Shown here one piece after another: positions 1 through 10,868 of a stretch of 64,000 nucleotides of DNA; the first letter of the stretch is position 1, and each line of letters opens with the position of its first letter. This DNA comes from Onchidella celtica (taxonomy: Eukaryota; Mollusca; Gastropoda; Systellommatophora; Onchidiidae), in NCBI GenBank assembly GCA_963931925.1, contig OZ007570.1:1120001-1184000 (forward strand), read 5' to 3'. Made by a program: the position numbers and the translations under genes. The notes beneath the pieces were generated by a model. The model was not told the DNA's origin and searched no databases. It worked only from the letters and a program-made list of their open reading frames with translations.

Positions 1-779
1 CGCCAACTTGAGGATCTTGAGATACGACCCCCCCCCCCCCACCCCCCTCCCGAAGTTTCTGGCAAGGAACGGCCGGTTAAGTAATAAATGAAGTAGATAT
101 CATTGCATGTAGATAAAAGTCCGTGGCTGTTTCAGAGGGCTATGCAAGGTTTTCATCTCTTATTTGTTAATAACACTTCATCATATTGACATAAGGCGTG
201 CCGTTAACTTGGTTAATCGAAAGCATCAGTTGGTGGTTGTGAAGAGGTCACGTGCAGAGCGTGAAATTAGATTGGTCGTGCAGATCAACAAGTCACAGTA
301 TAGAAGAGTGAAATTTGGCTCCTGATGACACGTGCACTGAATCCAAAGACCGATGGGTGACAAAGAAGCGCTATGGTCTGTGCACAGGCTTAATTAATTG
401 TCAGACCACACATTAATAATTTGTCACTTTTGATAATTTGTTTTTACTGTTCTCGACACACTTCTTGGCTTAGCCGGCAACAGATGGCCCACACATTTTT
501 TGTTATTGAAGGATATTATTGATAATTGAAGGGCTTAGCTCTGTACTGCACCCAAGTCATAGAAATCTAAAATCGAAATATTGATCAAAAAGGGGTTTCC
601 TTTCTTGTATGATTTCTGAAATGTTCAGCGCTTTCAAGATATCGATACCTAACTCTAACAGTCATAGTCCCTGATTAAGTTACTTTACACAGAAGACAAT
701 TTACACGCTGAACTTCATTGACGAAATATCATAAAAACCACAGAAAAACTGTGGGGTCGCAGCAGGGTTAATAAGCAAA
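1..779. other. Non-coding left edge
   Basis: No coding sequence, RNA gene or mobile element is recognised here. The only notable item is a cytosine homopolymer interrupted by one A at about 30-52. It is AT-rich sequence that could be intron or intergenic DNA upstream of the cysteine-rich exon at 1080. Confidence 0.5.
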
Positions 780-870
780 GTCAAAATTGGGCAAAAAGAA
801 AAAGTTGTATGTTGCGAACTCACGCAAGGCTTCGCAACATACAACTTTTTTCTTTTTGCCCAATTTTGAC
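780..870. repeat. Long near-perfect inverted repeat (hairpin)
   Basis: A 39-nt left arm (780-818) is the reverse complement of a 40-nt right arm (831-870), with one extra T in the right arm as the only difference and a 12-nt loop (819-830). The arms include a purine-rich run and its pyrimidine complement. Such a structure could be a foldback/MITE remnant or a hairpin RNA precursor. No target duplication was identified. What is seen is the palindrome; a function is inference only. Confidence 0.85.
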
Positions 871-1079
871 GCTGACCTTCATGCACACCTGCTGGACATA
901 TATGTGATGTATACAGTTTGTTTCGAAGTCCAGCTGGACTTGAATTAAAACCTTTATTTACTTTTGTAACTATGTGAACTAGTCCTATCTCTGATACTTG
1001 GAATTAAACCACTTTCCAAAGTCATGCAGAGGGAGATAACACTTGTATGTAATTTGTATTGCTCTTTTTTCCACGGTAG

Positions 1080-1573
1080 AAGATGGATGCCCCCCGCCCC
1101 CGCCCTGTGCTGCTCCCCCTGAAGGCTGCACTGCGAATCCTGTGATAGATTGTAATGGGTGTATGACAGGATGTACCTACGACTGTCCATGTGGCCCGCC
1201 CCAACCTTGCCCTGATCCATGTCCTTACGGCTACCGGCAGGACGAAAATGGCTGCCAGACGTGCCAGTGTGAGTGTGGGCCCCCGCCCCCATGTGCTGCC
1301 CCACCCGAAGGCTGCACGGCACAGCTGGTGCACGACGCCAATGGTTGTCCAACAGGATGTACCTACGACTGTCCATGTGGCCCGCCCCAACTTTGCCTTG
1401 ATTCATGTCCTTACGGCTACCGGCAGGACGAAAATGGCTGTCAGACGTGCGACTGCCAGTGTGGGCCTATCCCTCCTTGTGCTCCCCCTCCCGCGGGTTG
1501 TGAGGCCACCTTGAACAAGGACGAACACGGGTGTATAACAGGTTGTAGTTATGACTGTCAAAATCCTTTTGAA
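1080..1573 (+). CDS. Antistasin-like cysteine-rich exon (partial gene)
   Basis: An open exon encodes about 165 residues with some 35 cysteines. Two module types alternate. One is proline-rich, ends in the GCTYDCP motif and occurs three times. The other contains CPYGYRQDENGCQTC and occurs twice; its spacing (C-x-G-x-x-x-D-x-x-G-C-x-x-C-x-C) matches antistasin-like protease-inhibitor domains. The exon is bounded by a pyrimidine-rich acceptor (AG at 1078-1079) and a donor GTAAGG at 1574, with a second possible donor at 1582. It is therefore an internal or terminal exon of a larger secreted or extracellular protein; no other exon of it is recognised in the window. Antistasin modules inhibit serine proteases, but this activity is inferred from family. 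The modules are near-identical tandem copies, which suggests recent internal duplication. Confidence 0.7.
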
Positions 1574-2733
1574 GTAAGGAAGTAAGACCACACGACTATG
1601 ATGCCTGTTGTATACATGTACAACCAACAGCACGCAGACATAACGTTTGGCAACATCCAAAGGCGCACATGAAATTAAATAACAAACAAACAAATAAATA
1701 CCGGTACATAAATGAAGAATATTATATCTATACGTCAAAACATTACATGTACTAGTAATGAATGCAGGCCCCTGTGAATAAGATTGTATCAAAATATGAA
1801 TTCGATGTACCGTCACTTTAGATAAATTAAGTGTATGAAAAAGTAAGATGGCGTTGTGAACGGGACTATAAAATGGAACTGGGAAAGTTGAGAATAATAA
1901 TGACATCATGATTACCGTCCATGTAGTGTTAGTTTATAAAAAAAAAAAAAAAAAGATAGTCTTTACTTTAGATGCAAGGTAAAGGAAACATAAATTCATG
2001 AAAAATGATTATGATGATGTACCGTAACCAGAACTAAACTGTTGCTGATCGGGAAACACAACATTGTTTTGATTCTCAAATTAAATGTGTTAAAATTCTA
2101 TCATTGATAGGCCTACTAATAAAATTAAAAGCTTACATGAAAAATGGCGCCAGCAAAGTTTGAGTCTCTCCTGTTGTTGTGATTTTGCTAGACGTACGAG
2201 GTTAGATCTATGTGAAGTTGTTCCGTTTATGTTTTATGTCCTTGAAATGTTCGTTGTTGGAATAGCCCCCACCTCTGTGTTTGGATACTCTTTCTTTCAC
2301 CTTTAGAAACAATTGCTTATGTTTCCTGCTTTCAAAATTTCATTTTATGACGGGTAAATTCCACCCCCACCCCTCAACTTCCCAACCCCCGAAATCCTCA
2401 AATGAATGTAACCAAATAAATAACTTTAAGTGACCCAGCCGGTCATACCAAGAAAGGCAGGAAAGATTAAAATATCACTGAGCTCTGTGGTTCAGTTCAC
2501 ATCTGACGTGTCAGAAACATGCAAAGACTTGTCTAGTACGGAGAGGGAAGAAAGCCAACAAACAAACAAAAATACGCCACGTTGACAAATGTCCCAGACA
2601 TGTCGCTTTTGTTTTCCTGTTCGTTCCAGCAGTGCTACATGTATTTCAATCTGATAGGTACAGTCTTAGTTTGCCTTCAGAACGTCACTCAAGTAAAATA
2701 TACATAAAAACGTAACCTACCGAGTGTACGAAA
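1574..2733. other. Non-coding sequence after the antistasin-like exon
   Basis: About 1.16 kb without a supportable gene. It holds a poly-A run near 1938-1954 and general AT-rich sequence, probably intron of the antistasin-like gene. The ORFs here look random. Confidence 0.5.
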
Positions 2734-2738
2734 CAGTG
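2734..2738. repeat. Target-site duplication, left (Gmr1-like copy 1)
   Basis: CAGTG directly precedes the LTR start (TGTCAC). The same five bases follow the right LTR end at 6400-6404. Confidence 0.85.
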
Positions 2739-3925
2739 TGTCACAAATCCCAGACTGGGAGATGTAATAATTTATGACAGGACAACAATCACGAACAAAC
2801 AAGTTTAACACTTAACAGAACAACCCATCAGACTCACACATTTATTTAACATAATTATACAGATAATAGCGCAATTACATACATTATATTATTGAAATTA
2901 ACGGCCGTACAACGGCCTTATTCTCACATGCACTCTTCCTCGGATCCACAACCCGGTAGTTACTCCTAAAGGCACTTCGGCCTCAGCCTCTCCCCTCAGG
3001 GTCTTAATAGCACATTAATAATTCACTGGCACCGCAGTCTCTCAACATCACCTTCCTATTGTCATACACCTTAGCATTCCACTAACACCTCAGCAGGGCA
3101 ATAGCACATTATCATTTCAATAGCCCATCAACATGGCAATAGCACATTATCATTTCAATAGCCCATCAACATGGGAATAGTACATTATCACATTCACGCT
3201 CATATCTACGTCCCTGTCCGTGGCCTGACTGCCACGACTTTATGTGCCTCTACTGTCCTGCACCGACAGCCTCACTCTTGGCCTATGTGTGGCCTCCGGC
3301 CCTATCCTGGCCTATCCCCTGTGCTCACCGAGGTGGCTCTTTAGCCCGTCCCCGACACCTACAAGAATAACATTACATTGGTATAATACCCTACCATTTC
3401 TATTCACTCCACCTCTCCTTACAACCCATGAAGCGTACACACAATAGTTCACCTTTCACTCACCAAACATCTTACGGTAACACACCTCCATCGGAGTACA
3501 CAATACTCACTCGTGCTACAAATCCATGAACTCACTTTCATCTATCGCTCATGGCGCACATTGCTATATCCAATATCAAGGACTTCCACATTCCTCACAT
3601 ATACTTATTTACATCATGGTAATAGACGAATATAATATAATACATCAATCATAATTATCAATCAACGTTCTACCTACCAGTCATCACTGGAAAAAACACT
3701 CTCATCCGTCTTCCGACTGCTCCCCTTATGTTCGCCCGCTGGGCTCTTACTAGCGTCCGTTCAGTAGGACCTTCTAACTTGCAGTGATAGTAATACAGCG
3801 CTTTCGCCTCATTCAGACCCCCTTACTCATAGCATGCACGCTTTCCTTACTTGTCTACGTGCGTTAATTTTACTCTCCTCCTTTCCCCCCGTAATTATTA
3901 ACTATCGCTCACTCCACTATTGACA
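2739..3925 (-). repeat. 3' LTR of Gmr1-like copy 1
   Basis: A 1187-bp LTR bounded by TGTCAC and TTGACA. The same sequence recurs at 43633-44826 (complete), 38122-38828 (deleted) and, more divergent, at 23292-24391. On the minus strand an AATAAA-type signal is visible near 2840-2850, consistent with an LTR polyadenylation region. Confidence 0.88.
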
Positions 3926-3939
3926 TCATCCCCCACCCC
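3926..3939 (-). promoter_or_regulatory. Polypurine tract, copy 1
   Basis: On the minus strand a G-rich tract (GGGGTGGGGGATGA) abuts the 3' LTR, where second-strand priming of an LTR element occurs. The identical tract is present at 38829-38842 in copy 3. Confidence 0.7.
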
Positions 3940-4276
3940 AAAAAAATTAATGCAATTAATTTCAAATCGCATCAAGATGACTGTCAACGAGTGAGCGTGA
4001 GCAATACCTACATTAAAAATGACCTACCAATGCCCCTAGCACATAAAATACCGGAATGGGGAAAATATGGGGATCAATATGCCCTGCACTATGCATATAT
4101 GTATCACATCATCAATAGCTAACTAAACACAATACCTAATACAGAATCAAAAACCAATCAACCTATCAACCATTCTTCATATCATATTTATAATGTCAAT
4201 ATTTTAAAGTCGACTCATTCACACAGATCCTGTCACTGTTCGTGTCCTCCGATGTATAGGCTCCTGAACTCTTCCC

Positions 4277-6256
4277 CTAGGCTCGACTAAGGTAGTCGGC
4301 GATATGATTGCTGGTTCCTGGAATTGGTTGAATAACGAAGGTATACGGCTGCAAAGCCAATGCCCATCTAGACAAACGTGGGCTGGACGAACGATTCTTC
4401 GACAAAAACGTTAGTGGCTTGTGGTCTGTGAGATAACGTCCTAATTTCTGGACGGACCACACAATGGCAAGGCACTCCCGCTCTATCACAGAATATTTTC
4501 TTTCTCTCTGCAATAACTTCCTACTGACATAACATACAGGATGGAGACATTCGTTCTTCTCCTGTAGAAGACAAGCGCCGACACCAGAGTCCGACGCATC
4601 CGTTCTGAGGATAAAATTAGATCGAAAATCGGGTAATATCAGAATGGGTGACGATGATAATGCTGTCACCAAATTATCAAATGCTGTCTGACATTCAGAC
4701 GTCCACTGGACCTTATCGGGTTGTCCCTTCTTAGTAAGGTCAGTAAGAGAAGATGACAAGGAGGAAAAATTTGGAATGAACTTTCTGTAATAATTTAAAA
4801 TTCCCACTAAGCTTCTGATTTGTTTCTTTGTTTTAGGGATTTGCAACCCTACTAATTTGTCAATTTTTGTTACTTCAGGTCTCTGAACACCTCTACCCAC
4901 GATATGTCCTAAGAATACTATCTCTGGACATGCCAAATCCATCTTTGCGGGTTTAGCAGTTAACCCAAAATGACGTAATCGTTTAAAAATTACTGTTAGT
5001 GTCTGAATATGATCAGACCATGTCGACGTATGACATGCTATATCGTCAAAGAATGACACGACATTAGGTATGTCCTTCAACACTAGTCTCATTAATCGTG
5101 CAAACGTCGCTGGCGCGTTTACCAACCCAAATGGCATGACCTTAAATTGGAATAATCCAATGGGCGTTTGGAACGCCGTGTATTGTTTAGACTCCTCAGT
5201 AAGAGGGATTTCCCAATAACCTTTCGTTAAATCTATCTTGGAAAACCACGTGGACCCGGCCAATGAAGCTATTAATTCCTCCTGAAACGGAATAGGCTCC
5301 CTATCGCCTACCGTAATAGTGTTCAATCTTCGAAAATCAATACAGAACCGCACCGATCCATCAAGTTTTTTCACGAGGACGATGGGTGATGAATACGGCG
5401 ATGTTGATGGTTCTATCACATCTAACTTCAACATTGACTCAACTTCCTTTATGACTCTATCTCTCGAAGAAAACGGCAACGGATACGGTCTAAGAAATAC
5501 TGGCTTATCCGAAGTCAACTTTATTTGGTGCTGGATCACGGTAGTGCGACCCGGCAAATCCGTAACAACATCCGGGAATGACGCTAACAGGGTCTTAAGT
5601 TCCCTACTCCTTGAACTCGTAAGGTCAGGGTTAATTTTTACGTCCCTGTAACCTTGTGTCGGAGTTAACTCCGGCAATTGAATTTGTAACTCTTCCTGCG
5701 CCTCGGTGTCGCTTACGTCACAGTCCAACTGGTCTACGACCCCCGTACAAGCAATAGAGAAGACAGTCTCCTCTGGTTTTGTCTGTGCACACAGATACTG
5801 TGGTCTCTCATAAAATCTCTGTAGCATATTAACATGGAAAACCTTACTCGTTCCATCAATGTGGATAGCGTAATCTACCTTTGAAACAACTCGCTCAATA
5901 ACATAAGGACCTTTCCATGTCATGAATAACTTATTATGGTCCGTAGGTAACAACAATAGGACCTTGTCTCCTGGCTTAAAAATTCTCAATTTGGAACCTC
6001 TATCTTTATAGTCCTTTGCTCTTTTCGAAGCGATACTAGAAGCTTCTTCTGCTATAGTGCGCGCTGAAGATAATCTTTCTCTTAAATCAACAAGGTACTG
6101 AAACACCGAAATCTGCTCATCGTCTCCCGATGATGGCGACGTCATCATGTCCCGAAGAACATCAGTTGGGCCCCTAGGACTACGACCATACATCATTTCA
6201 AACGGCGAGAATCCCGTTGACTCCTGCCGTACCTCTCTGTACGCGAATAATACTGC
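4277..6256 (-). pseudogene. Pol fragment: integrase C-terminus, then RT and RNase H
   Basis: The open frame reads first through the integrase C-terminal region (LFAYREVRQESTGFSPFEMMYGR; then a WKGPYVIERV segment) and only afterwards through reverse transcriptase (RLNTI, SKIDLTKGYW, catalytic FFDD at about 5050) and RNase H (RTDASDSGVG, RECLAIVW, TDHKPL), ending DYLSRA. Integrase upstream of RT is the Gmr1-lineage order. The integrase zinc domain and catalytic core, protease and gag are missing. Compared with copy 3, eight codons are also missing just before TDHKPL in RNase H. The N-terminal dozen codons of the frame come from LTR sequence and are not original. The copy cannot be autonomous. 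Confidence 0.85.
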
Positions 6257-6399
6257 AGGGATAGTAATACAGCGCTTTCGCCCCATTCAGACCCCCCCAC
6301 TCACAGCATGCACGCTTTCCTTACTTGTCTACGTGCGTTAATTTTACTCTCCTCCTTTCCCCCCGTAATTATTAACTATCGCTCACTCCACTCGTGACA
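6254..6399 (-). repeat. Truncated 5' LTR fragment, copy 1
   Basis: It aligns to the outer end of the complete LTR (about 3780-3925) with few differences and ends GTGACA. It is fused at TGCAG to integrase coding sequence. Confidence 0.85.
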
Positions 6400-6404
6400 C
6401 AGTG
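6400..6404. repeat. Target-site duplication, right (copy 1)
   Basis: CAGTG, identical to 2734-2738. A 5-bp duplication is usual for Ty3-type integrases. Confidence 0.85.
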
Positions 6405-7473
6405 TTCTATGTTCTAGTGCTGGGGTGACCAAACCTCGACTTGTCAGCCACATGCGGCTCTTTGACCTTTAATATGCGGCTCGTGTAAACTGTAAACTGC
6501 ACAAATTAGAAAATATCAAGATGATTTGCTTTTGAAAGTAAAATCAAGAAAATGAATACATTGTATATGAATATGATCAGTTATTTTTAACCAGGAAACA
6601 GAGGTTCATGCTGGGTGATTGATTGAAGATTGTACATGCCGGTATTCGCCATTCATTTAAAGGCAATTTGGATAGTGACGACCTGGTGAAATAGTTAGTT
6701 GTGGGCTCTAGTCTCACAGCTTAAAGCACGGTGAGTTTGTGAGTTTTGTTTTTTTTTTTTTTTCCTCCCTCCACAGTTGAACTTGAACATACTGCAACTG
6801 TAAGAGTTTTTCAGGCCTATTTTATCATTGGATCAAGTGGTTTAGCTCCCTCATTTCATGTACAAACCCAGGCATAAAGAACATGTTCTGATCTTGTCAG
6901 ATTAACTTGTTTATGGCATTCCCACGTTTCTCGTAGATGTTCCTGTAGTTCATTTCCGTATTTAACATGTTCAGTCTCGTTAACACAATCATGAGTCAAC
7001 ATTTTGAAAACATTTGGTATAATAATATATGTGTACTTTGTTGCTCGTACATGTAGTAGTAATACAAAATTAACAGTTTAAAAAAACCGCATAGACGGGC
7101 AAATATTATTGCATACATTCTTAATATCTATAATACAATGTTTGTAACAAAATGTGTATAAAATGTAACAATAAAAACATATGTGTCAATTCTGTCCTCA
7201 TCCTGTGGCTCCCAAACATCTGAAGTTTGTCGTAAAAGGCTCTTTGGCCACACCTGTTTATTGTAGTAGGCGAAGAAGTGAGTTGCTCCTTACAATCTCC
7301 TCTACTGAATGTGGTTGCAATGCCACGTGCCAGCATGCTTCACTATGCAGAGTGGATTTAGACTTTCGATGACGGTATCGACACTGACGTCAACTTTTCA
7401 TAGGGCACTGGGGAAGGGATCAAAGTAAAAAAAAAAATCGACCTGAAGGAAGATCACGTGACCGTCTTCAAGC
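6405..7473. other. Non-coding; possible hAT-like non-autonomous sequence
   Basis: No gene is supported. Phrases such as CATGCGGCTCTTTGACC (about 6451) and AGGCTCTTTGGCCACACC (about 7228) resemble each other and resemble end regions of non-autonomous hAT elements. I could not place terminal inverted repeats or an 8-bp duplication, so this is only a suggestion. A poly-T tract lies near 6749-6763. Confidence 0.3.
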
Positions 7474-7633
7474 CTTTGAACTTGACTGTACTACTACATG
7501 TATACAATTTCTTGTTCCCCCCAATTTAAAAGAAAAAAAAATGTTAAAAATGGAGATTTCTGTGTATGCTGATCAATAAACTAACCCTGCCTCGAGCTGT
7601 TGTACCCGCAGCAGAAAGCACCTAGCACGCATA
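7474..7633. repeat. 160-bp target-site duplication, left copy
   Basis: This 160-bp stretch is repeated at 10869-11028 with a single substitution (A at 7580, T at 10975), and even a run of nine A is the same length. It directly flanks the RTE-type LINE and is best read as an unusually long target-site duplication made during insertion. Confidence 0.88.
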
Positions 7634-10600
7634 TCATCATCATTGCCTTTCTCACCCTGGATCAGGGTATAGGCCACCAACAAACACTTTCCATCCCTCT
7701 CTATCATGGGCCAGCCTCTTTACATTATTCCAAGTCTTTCCGCTTCGTTGCACATCATTTTCTCTGGCTCTTCTCCACGTTCCGCGCGGCCTTCCTCTTG
7801 ATCTCTTGCCCTGGGGATTCCAATCCAATACCTTCTTCGCGATGCTGTTTCCTGGCCTCCTGAGAGTGTGGCCGATCCATCTCCATCGCCTCCTACCAAT
7901 TTCCTCTCTGACTGGGCTCTGTCTTGTTCTTTTCCAAACAATTTCATTGCTGACCTTGTCTGTCCATCTGATCTTAAGTAGCTTCCTCAAACATCTGTTG
8001 ATGAAAACTTGGATTCTCTTTATGCAGGCCTGGGACGCATTCCAAGTCTCACATCCATACAACAGGACTGACTTCACGTTCGAGTTGAATATCCTCAGCT
8101 TTGTTTTTAGAGATATATCCTTGGTTCTCCAAATCTTGCTTAAGGACGTGAAAGCTGCCTGTGCCTTTCCAATTCGTGCTTTGACTTCTGCCTCTGTTCC
8201 TCCCTTATTGTCAATGATACTACCAAGATAGCAGAAGGACTCTACATCTTCCAGTGGTTGATCTCCTACTTTGACTTGTTCGCTTGGGGGTGCAACAATT
8301 TTTAGGACCTTCGACTTCGCAGGGTGTATCCTCAATCCAATAGATTCTGAAATTTTGTTTAGAGCTGTAGTCTTTGCTTGCATCTGGTCGTGTGTGTGCG
8401 ACAATAGTGCCAAGTCATCTGCAAAATCTAGATCGTCCAGCTGTGTCCATGGGGTCCATTGTATGCCATTTCTTCCTCCATTGGTGGTTTCTTTCATAAG
8501 CCAATCAATCACCAGAATAAACAGAAATGGGGACAGCAAACAACCCTGCCTAACACCAGTTTTGATATCAAAGCTGTCAGTAAGCTCACCATCGTGTACG
8601 ACTCTGCAACTTGTCCCCTCATACATGCTCTTGATAAGATTCACCATCTTCTCTGGGATTCCATAATGTCTCAATATTCTCCACAGCGTTTCTCTATCGA
8701 TGCTATCAAAGGCCTTCTCGTAGTCAAGGAAGTTCACTATCAGTTGGGAGTTCCACTCTAGCGACTGCTCTACGATAATTCTCAGCGTGGCGATCTGGTC
8801 GGTGGTTGATCGATTACTCCTGAAACCAGCTTGCTCCTCACGAAGTTTTGGGTCTGTTGCATTCTGTATTCGCTTGAGAATAATCCGATTGAAAACCTTT
8901 CCTGGGATGGAGAGAAGTGTGATTCCTCTGTAGTTACTACAATTGCTGAGGTCCCCTTTTTTTGGATGCTTCACGAGGTGTCCTTCCTTCCAGTCCTTTG
9001 GAAACTTGCCTCCGATCCAAATCCTCGAGAATAGTGAGTGCAGATCCTCTGCAGCCCCAGCAGCATCTGCCTTCAGCGCCTCTGGTGGGATCTGGTCTGG
9101 TCCAGCTGCCTTGCCTCGATTTAACTGCTTTATGGCATCATTAATCTCTGCTTTAGTCGGAGGGTCGCAACTGATCGGTAAATCATTTCTTGCGGGTAGA
9201 ATGTCGGGTGGGTTGCTTGGTGGAGGTCTGTTCAAGAGGCTACTAAAATGTTCTATCCATCTTTTTGCCTGAGCTTCCTTTCCAAAAATAGCCTTCCTGT
9301 TGCAATCCTTGACAGGAACTTCCGGTTTTCCATATTTTCCAGCAAGAGTCTTTGTAGTCTGGTAGAGGATCCTCGTGTGTCCTCCTGTTGCTGCCTTCTC
9401 TGCTTTCTCTGCTAACATTCCTATGAACTCCTCTTTGTCTTTTTTAATTGATTTTTTGACCTCTTTAGCTGATGCTCGGTACTCTTCCTGGTTACCAACT
9501 CTTGAGCTTCTTGTACGACTTGCATTTACCTGTTCTTTTAGGTCTCTTCTTATCCTTATCAAGTCCAGTGATTTTTGACTGATCCATTCCTTGTGTTCCA
9601 CTTTCTTTTCCCCAAGAACATCCTGACATGTCGATGTAAATACTCCTTTTACCTTAGCCCAGTGAGTCTCCAAATCTACTGTCTCTTCGAGGTCAACAAG
9701 GGGTTTGAATCTGTTCCTCAGTGTCAGCTGGAACTCTTCCTTCTTGTCTCCATCCAGAAGGCTCACTTGAAACTTTCTCCTCTTTGTTCCTGCTCTGGTA
9801 CCTTGTTTCTTGAGGCGGAGTTTGAGTCTTGCCAGCAGCATGTGATGGTCAGATCCAACATCAGCTCCTCTCTGTACTATGACATCCTCCAGTGAGCGTC
9901 TGAATCGTCGGGTGATGCAAAAGTGGTCAATCTGGTTTTCAGTTACTCCATCCGGTGAAATCCAAGTGGCCTTATGGATCCTCTTGTGTGGGAATACTGA
10001 ACCTCCAATCACATAGCTGTTAAATGCGCAGAAACTTGCAAACCGCTCTCCATTCTCATTCATTTGTCCCAAACCATTGCACCCCATAATGTCCTCATAC
10101 CCTGTATTGTCCTGTCCTATCTTGGCATTGGCGTCTCCCATTATAACGTTCACATCTTTTCTTGGCAATGTGTCAACTATTTCCTGAAGCTGGTTGTAGA
10201 AATCGTCCTTGTCCTCATCGGTTGCTTCATTTGTTGGGGCGTATATCTGCACAATGTTCATGTTGATGTTCTTGTTCTTTGTAGTAAATGATGCCAATAT
10301 AATTCTCCTTCCGTAGGGTTCCCATCCCCTCAGTGACCTCTGGGCGTGCTTGCTCAAGATGATCGCTACCCCTTCTGTATGCTTTTTGTCCTCCCTTCCA
10401 GAATACAAAATCTTTTCCCCAGAATTAAGTTGTTTCAGTCCGGACTGTATCCAGCGGGTCTCGCTAACTCCAAGTATGTGCAGTCTGTATCGCCTCATCT
10501 CCATTGTAACCTGGGCACTCTTTCCTGCTTCATACATGGAGCGGACATTCCACGACGCAATCCGGAGTGACTTGTTTGATGAAGGAGCAGTCGGGCCAGT

Positions 10601-10868
10601 GGAGTCCTTTCGGCTTTGTCCATTGTCCTTCATTGAATCTACAGGTGCAGATGCTCCCCCTTCTCCCAAGATAAAAGACTGATTTAAAGTATTTGCTTGT
10701 GTTTCTGTAACTGGTTTATTTTTACAGGGTGGGTAGTTGGCCCACCGCCAACTGGCTCTTCTCGGGAGACCAGGACCTTTGCACCTTTAGTCGCCTCTTA
10801 CGACACGCAGTATCACGTCAGATGTATTCTTTGCTGTCCCTCTTCTGCAAGAGGGCCCCGCATCTGCA
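7634..10868 (-). mobile_element. RTE-type LINE, apparently full length
   Basis: A 3.2-kb element on the minus strand: a 5' UTR of about 200 bp, one ORF, then an 18-bp 3' end carrying a TGATGATGA-type short repeat. Size, single ORF, tiny 3' UTR and triplet tail match the RTE clade. It lies between two copies of a 160-bp duplication differing at one base, so the insertion is probably recent. Confidence 0.85.
7652..10669 (-). CDS. RTE LINE endonuclease-reverse transcriptase
   Basis: A 1005-codon uninterrupted ORF. The N-terminal third is an apurinic-type endonuclease: SWNVRSM, GVSETRW, IYAPTNEA, GDANAKIG and SDHHML in order. The reverse transcriptase follows: QAGFRSNRSTTDQI, LDYEKAFDSIDRETLW, GVRQGCLLSPFLF and catalytic FADD in LDFADDLALL. 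The C-terminal part has LLYGCETW and RRRWRWIGHTLRR, usual in RTE and related LINEs. The enzyme would nick target DNA and copy its own RNA at the nick. There is no frameshift, and the catalytic residues I can recognise are present, so this copy may encode a working protein. Expression cannot be judged. The clade assignment is from motifs and size, not a tree. Confidence 0.88.
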   Translation of the reverse strand: MGEGGASAPVDSMKDNGQSRKDSTGPTAPSSNKSLRIASWNVRSMYEAGKSAQVTMEMRRYRLHILGVSETRWIQSGLKQLNSGEKILYSGREDKKHTEGVAIILSKHAQRSLRGWEPYGRRIILASFTTKNKNINMNIVQIYAPTNEATDEDKDDFYNQLQEIVDTLPRKDVNVIMGDANAKIGQDNTGYEDIMGCNGLGQMNENGERFASFCAFNSYVIGGSVFPHKRIHKATWISPDGVTENQIDHFCITRRFRRSLEDVIVQRGADVGSDHHMLLARLKLRLKKQGTRAGTKRRKFQVSLLDGDKKEEFQLTLRNRFKPLVDLEETVDLETHWAKVKGVFTSTCQDVLGEKKVEHKEWISQKSLDLIRIRRDLKEQVNASRTRSSRVGNQEEYRASAKEVKKSIKKDKEEFIGMLAEKAEKAATGGHTRILYQTTKTLAGKYGKPEVPVKDCNRKAIFGKEAQAKRWIEHFSSLLNRPPPSNPPDILPARNDLPISCDPPTKAEINDAIKQLNRGKAAGPDQIPPEALKADAAGAAEDLHSLFSRIWIGGKFPKDWKEGHLVKHPKKGDLSNCSNYRGITLLSIPGKVFNRIILKRIQNATDPKLREEQAGFRSNRSTTDQIATLRIIVEQSLEWNSQLIVNFLDYEKAFDSIDRETLWRILRHYGIPEKMVNLIKSMYEGTSCRVVHDGELTDSFDIKTGVRQGCLLSPFLFILVIDWLMKETTNGGRNGIQWTPWTQLDDLDFADDLALLSHTHDQMQAKTTALNKISESIGLRIHPAKSKVLKIVAPPSEQVKVGDQPLEDVESFCYLGSIIDNKGGTEAEVKARIGKAQAAFTSLSKIWRTKDISLKTKLRIFNSNVKSVLLYGCETWNASQACIKRIQVFINRCLRKLLKIRWTDKVSNEIVWKRTRQSPVREEIGRRRWRWIGHTLRRPGNSIAKKVLDWNPQGKRSRGRPRGTWRRARENDVQRSGKTWNNVKRLAHDREGWKVFVGGLYPDPG

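Larger units (their letters stand above)
2739..6399 (-). mobile_element. Gmr1-like Ty3 LTR retrotransposon, copy 1 (internally deleted)
   Basis: The element begins TGTCAC and ends GTGACA and is flanked by CAGTG on both sides. In its own orientation (minus strand) the 5' LTR survives only as about 146 bp (6254-6399), joined directly to the C-terminal part of the integrase coding region. Everything between (rest of LTR, primer site, gag, protease, integrase core) is gone. The 3' LTR (2739-3925) is complete. The junction has a TGCAG microhomology shared by LTR and integrase sequence. Because the target duplication is intact, the deletion was either present in the cDNA before integration or occurred later without touching the ends. 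It belongs to the same family as the copy at 38122-44826 and the solo LTR at 23292-24391. Confidence 0.9.

Noticed and set aside
954-1909. Minus-strand ORFs over the cysteine-rich exon
   Set aside because: Antisense shadows of the GC-rich plus-strand exon, with no recognised motif.
4277-6286. Integrase-before-RT as a chimera made by deletion
   Set aside because: The same order is seen in copies 2 and 3, which have different breakpoints or are almost intact.
7121-7372. Small ORFs on both strands near the possible hAT-like sequence
   Set aside because: No recognisable domain, and overlapping ORFs of equal quality on both strands.
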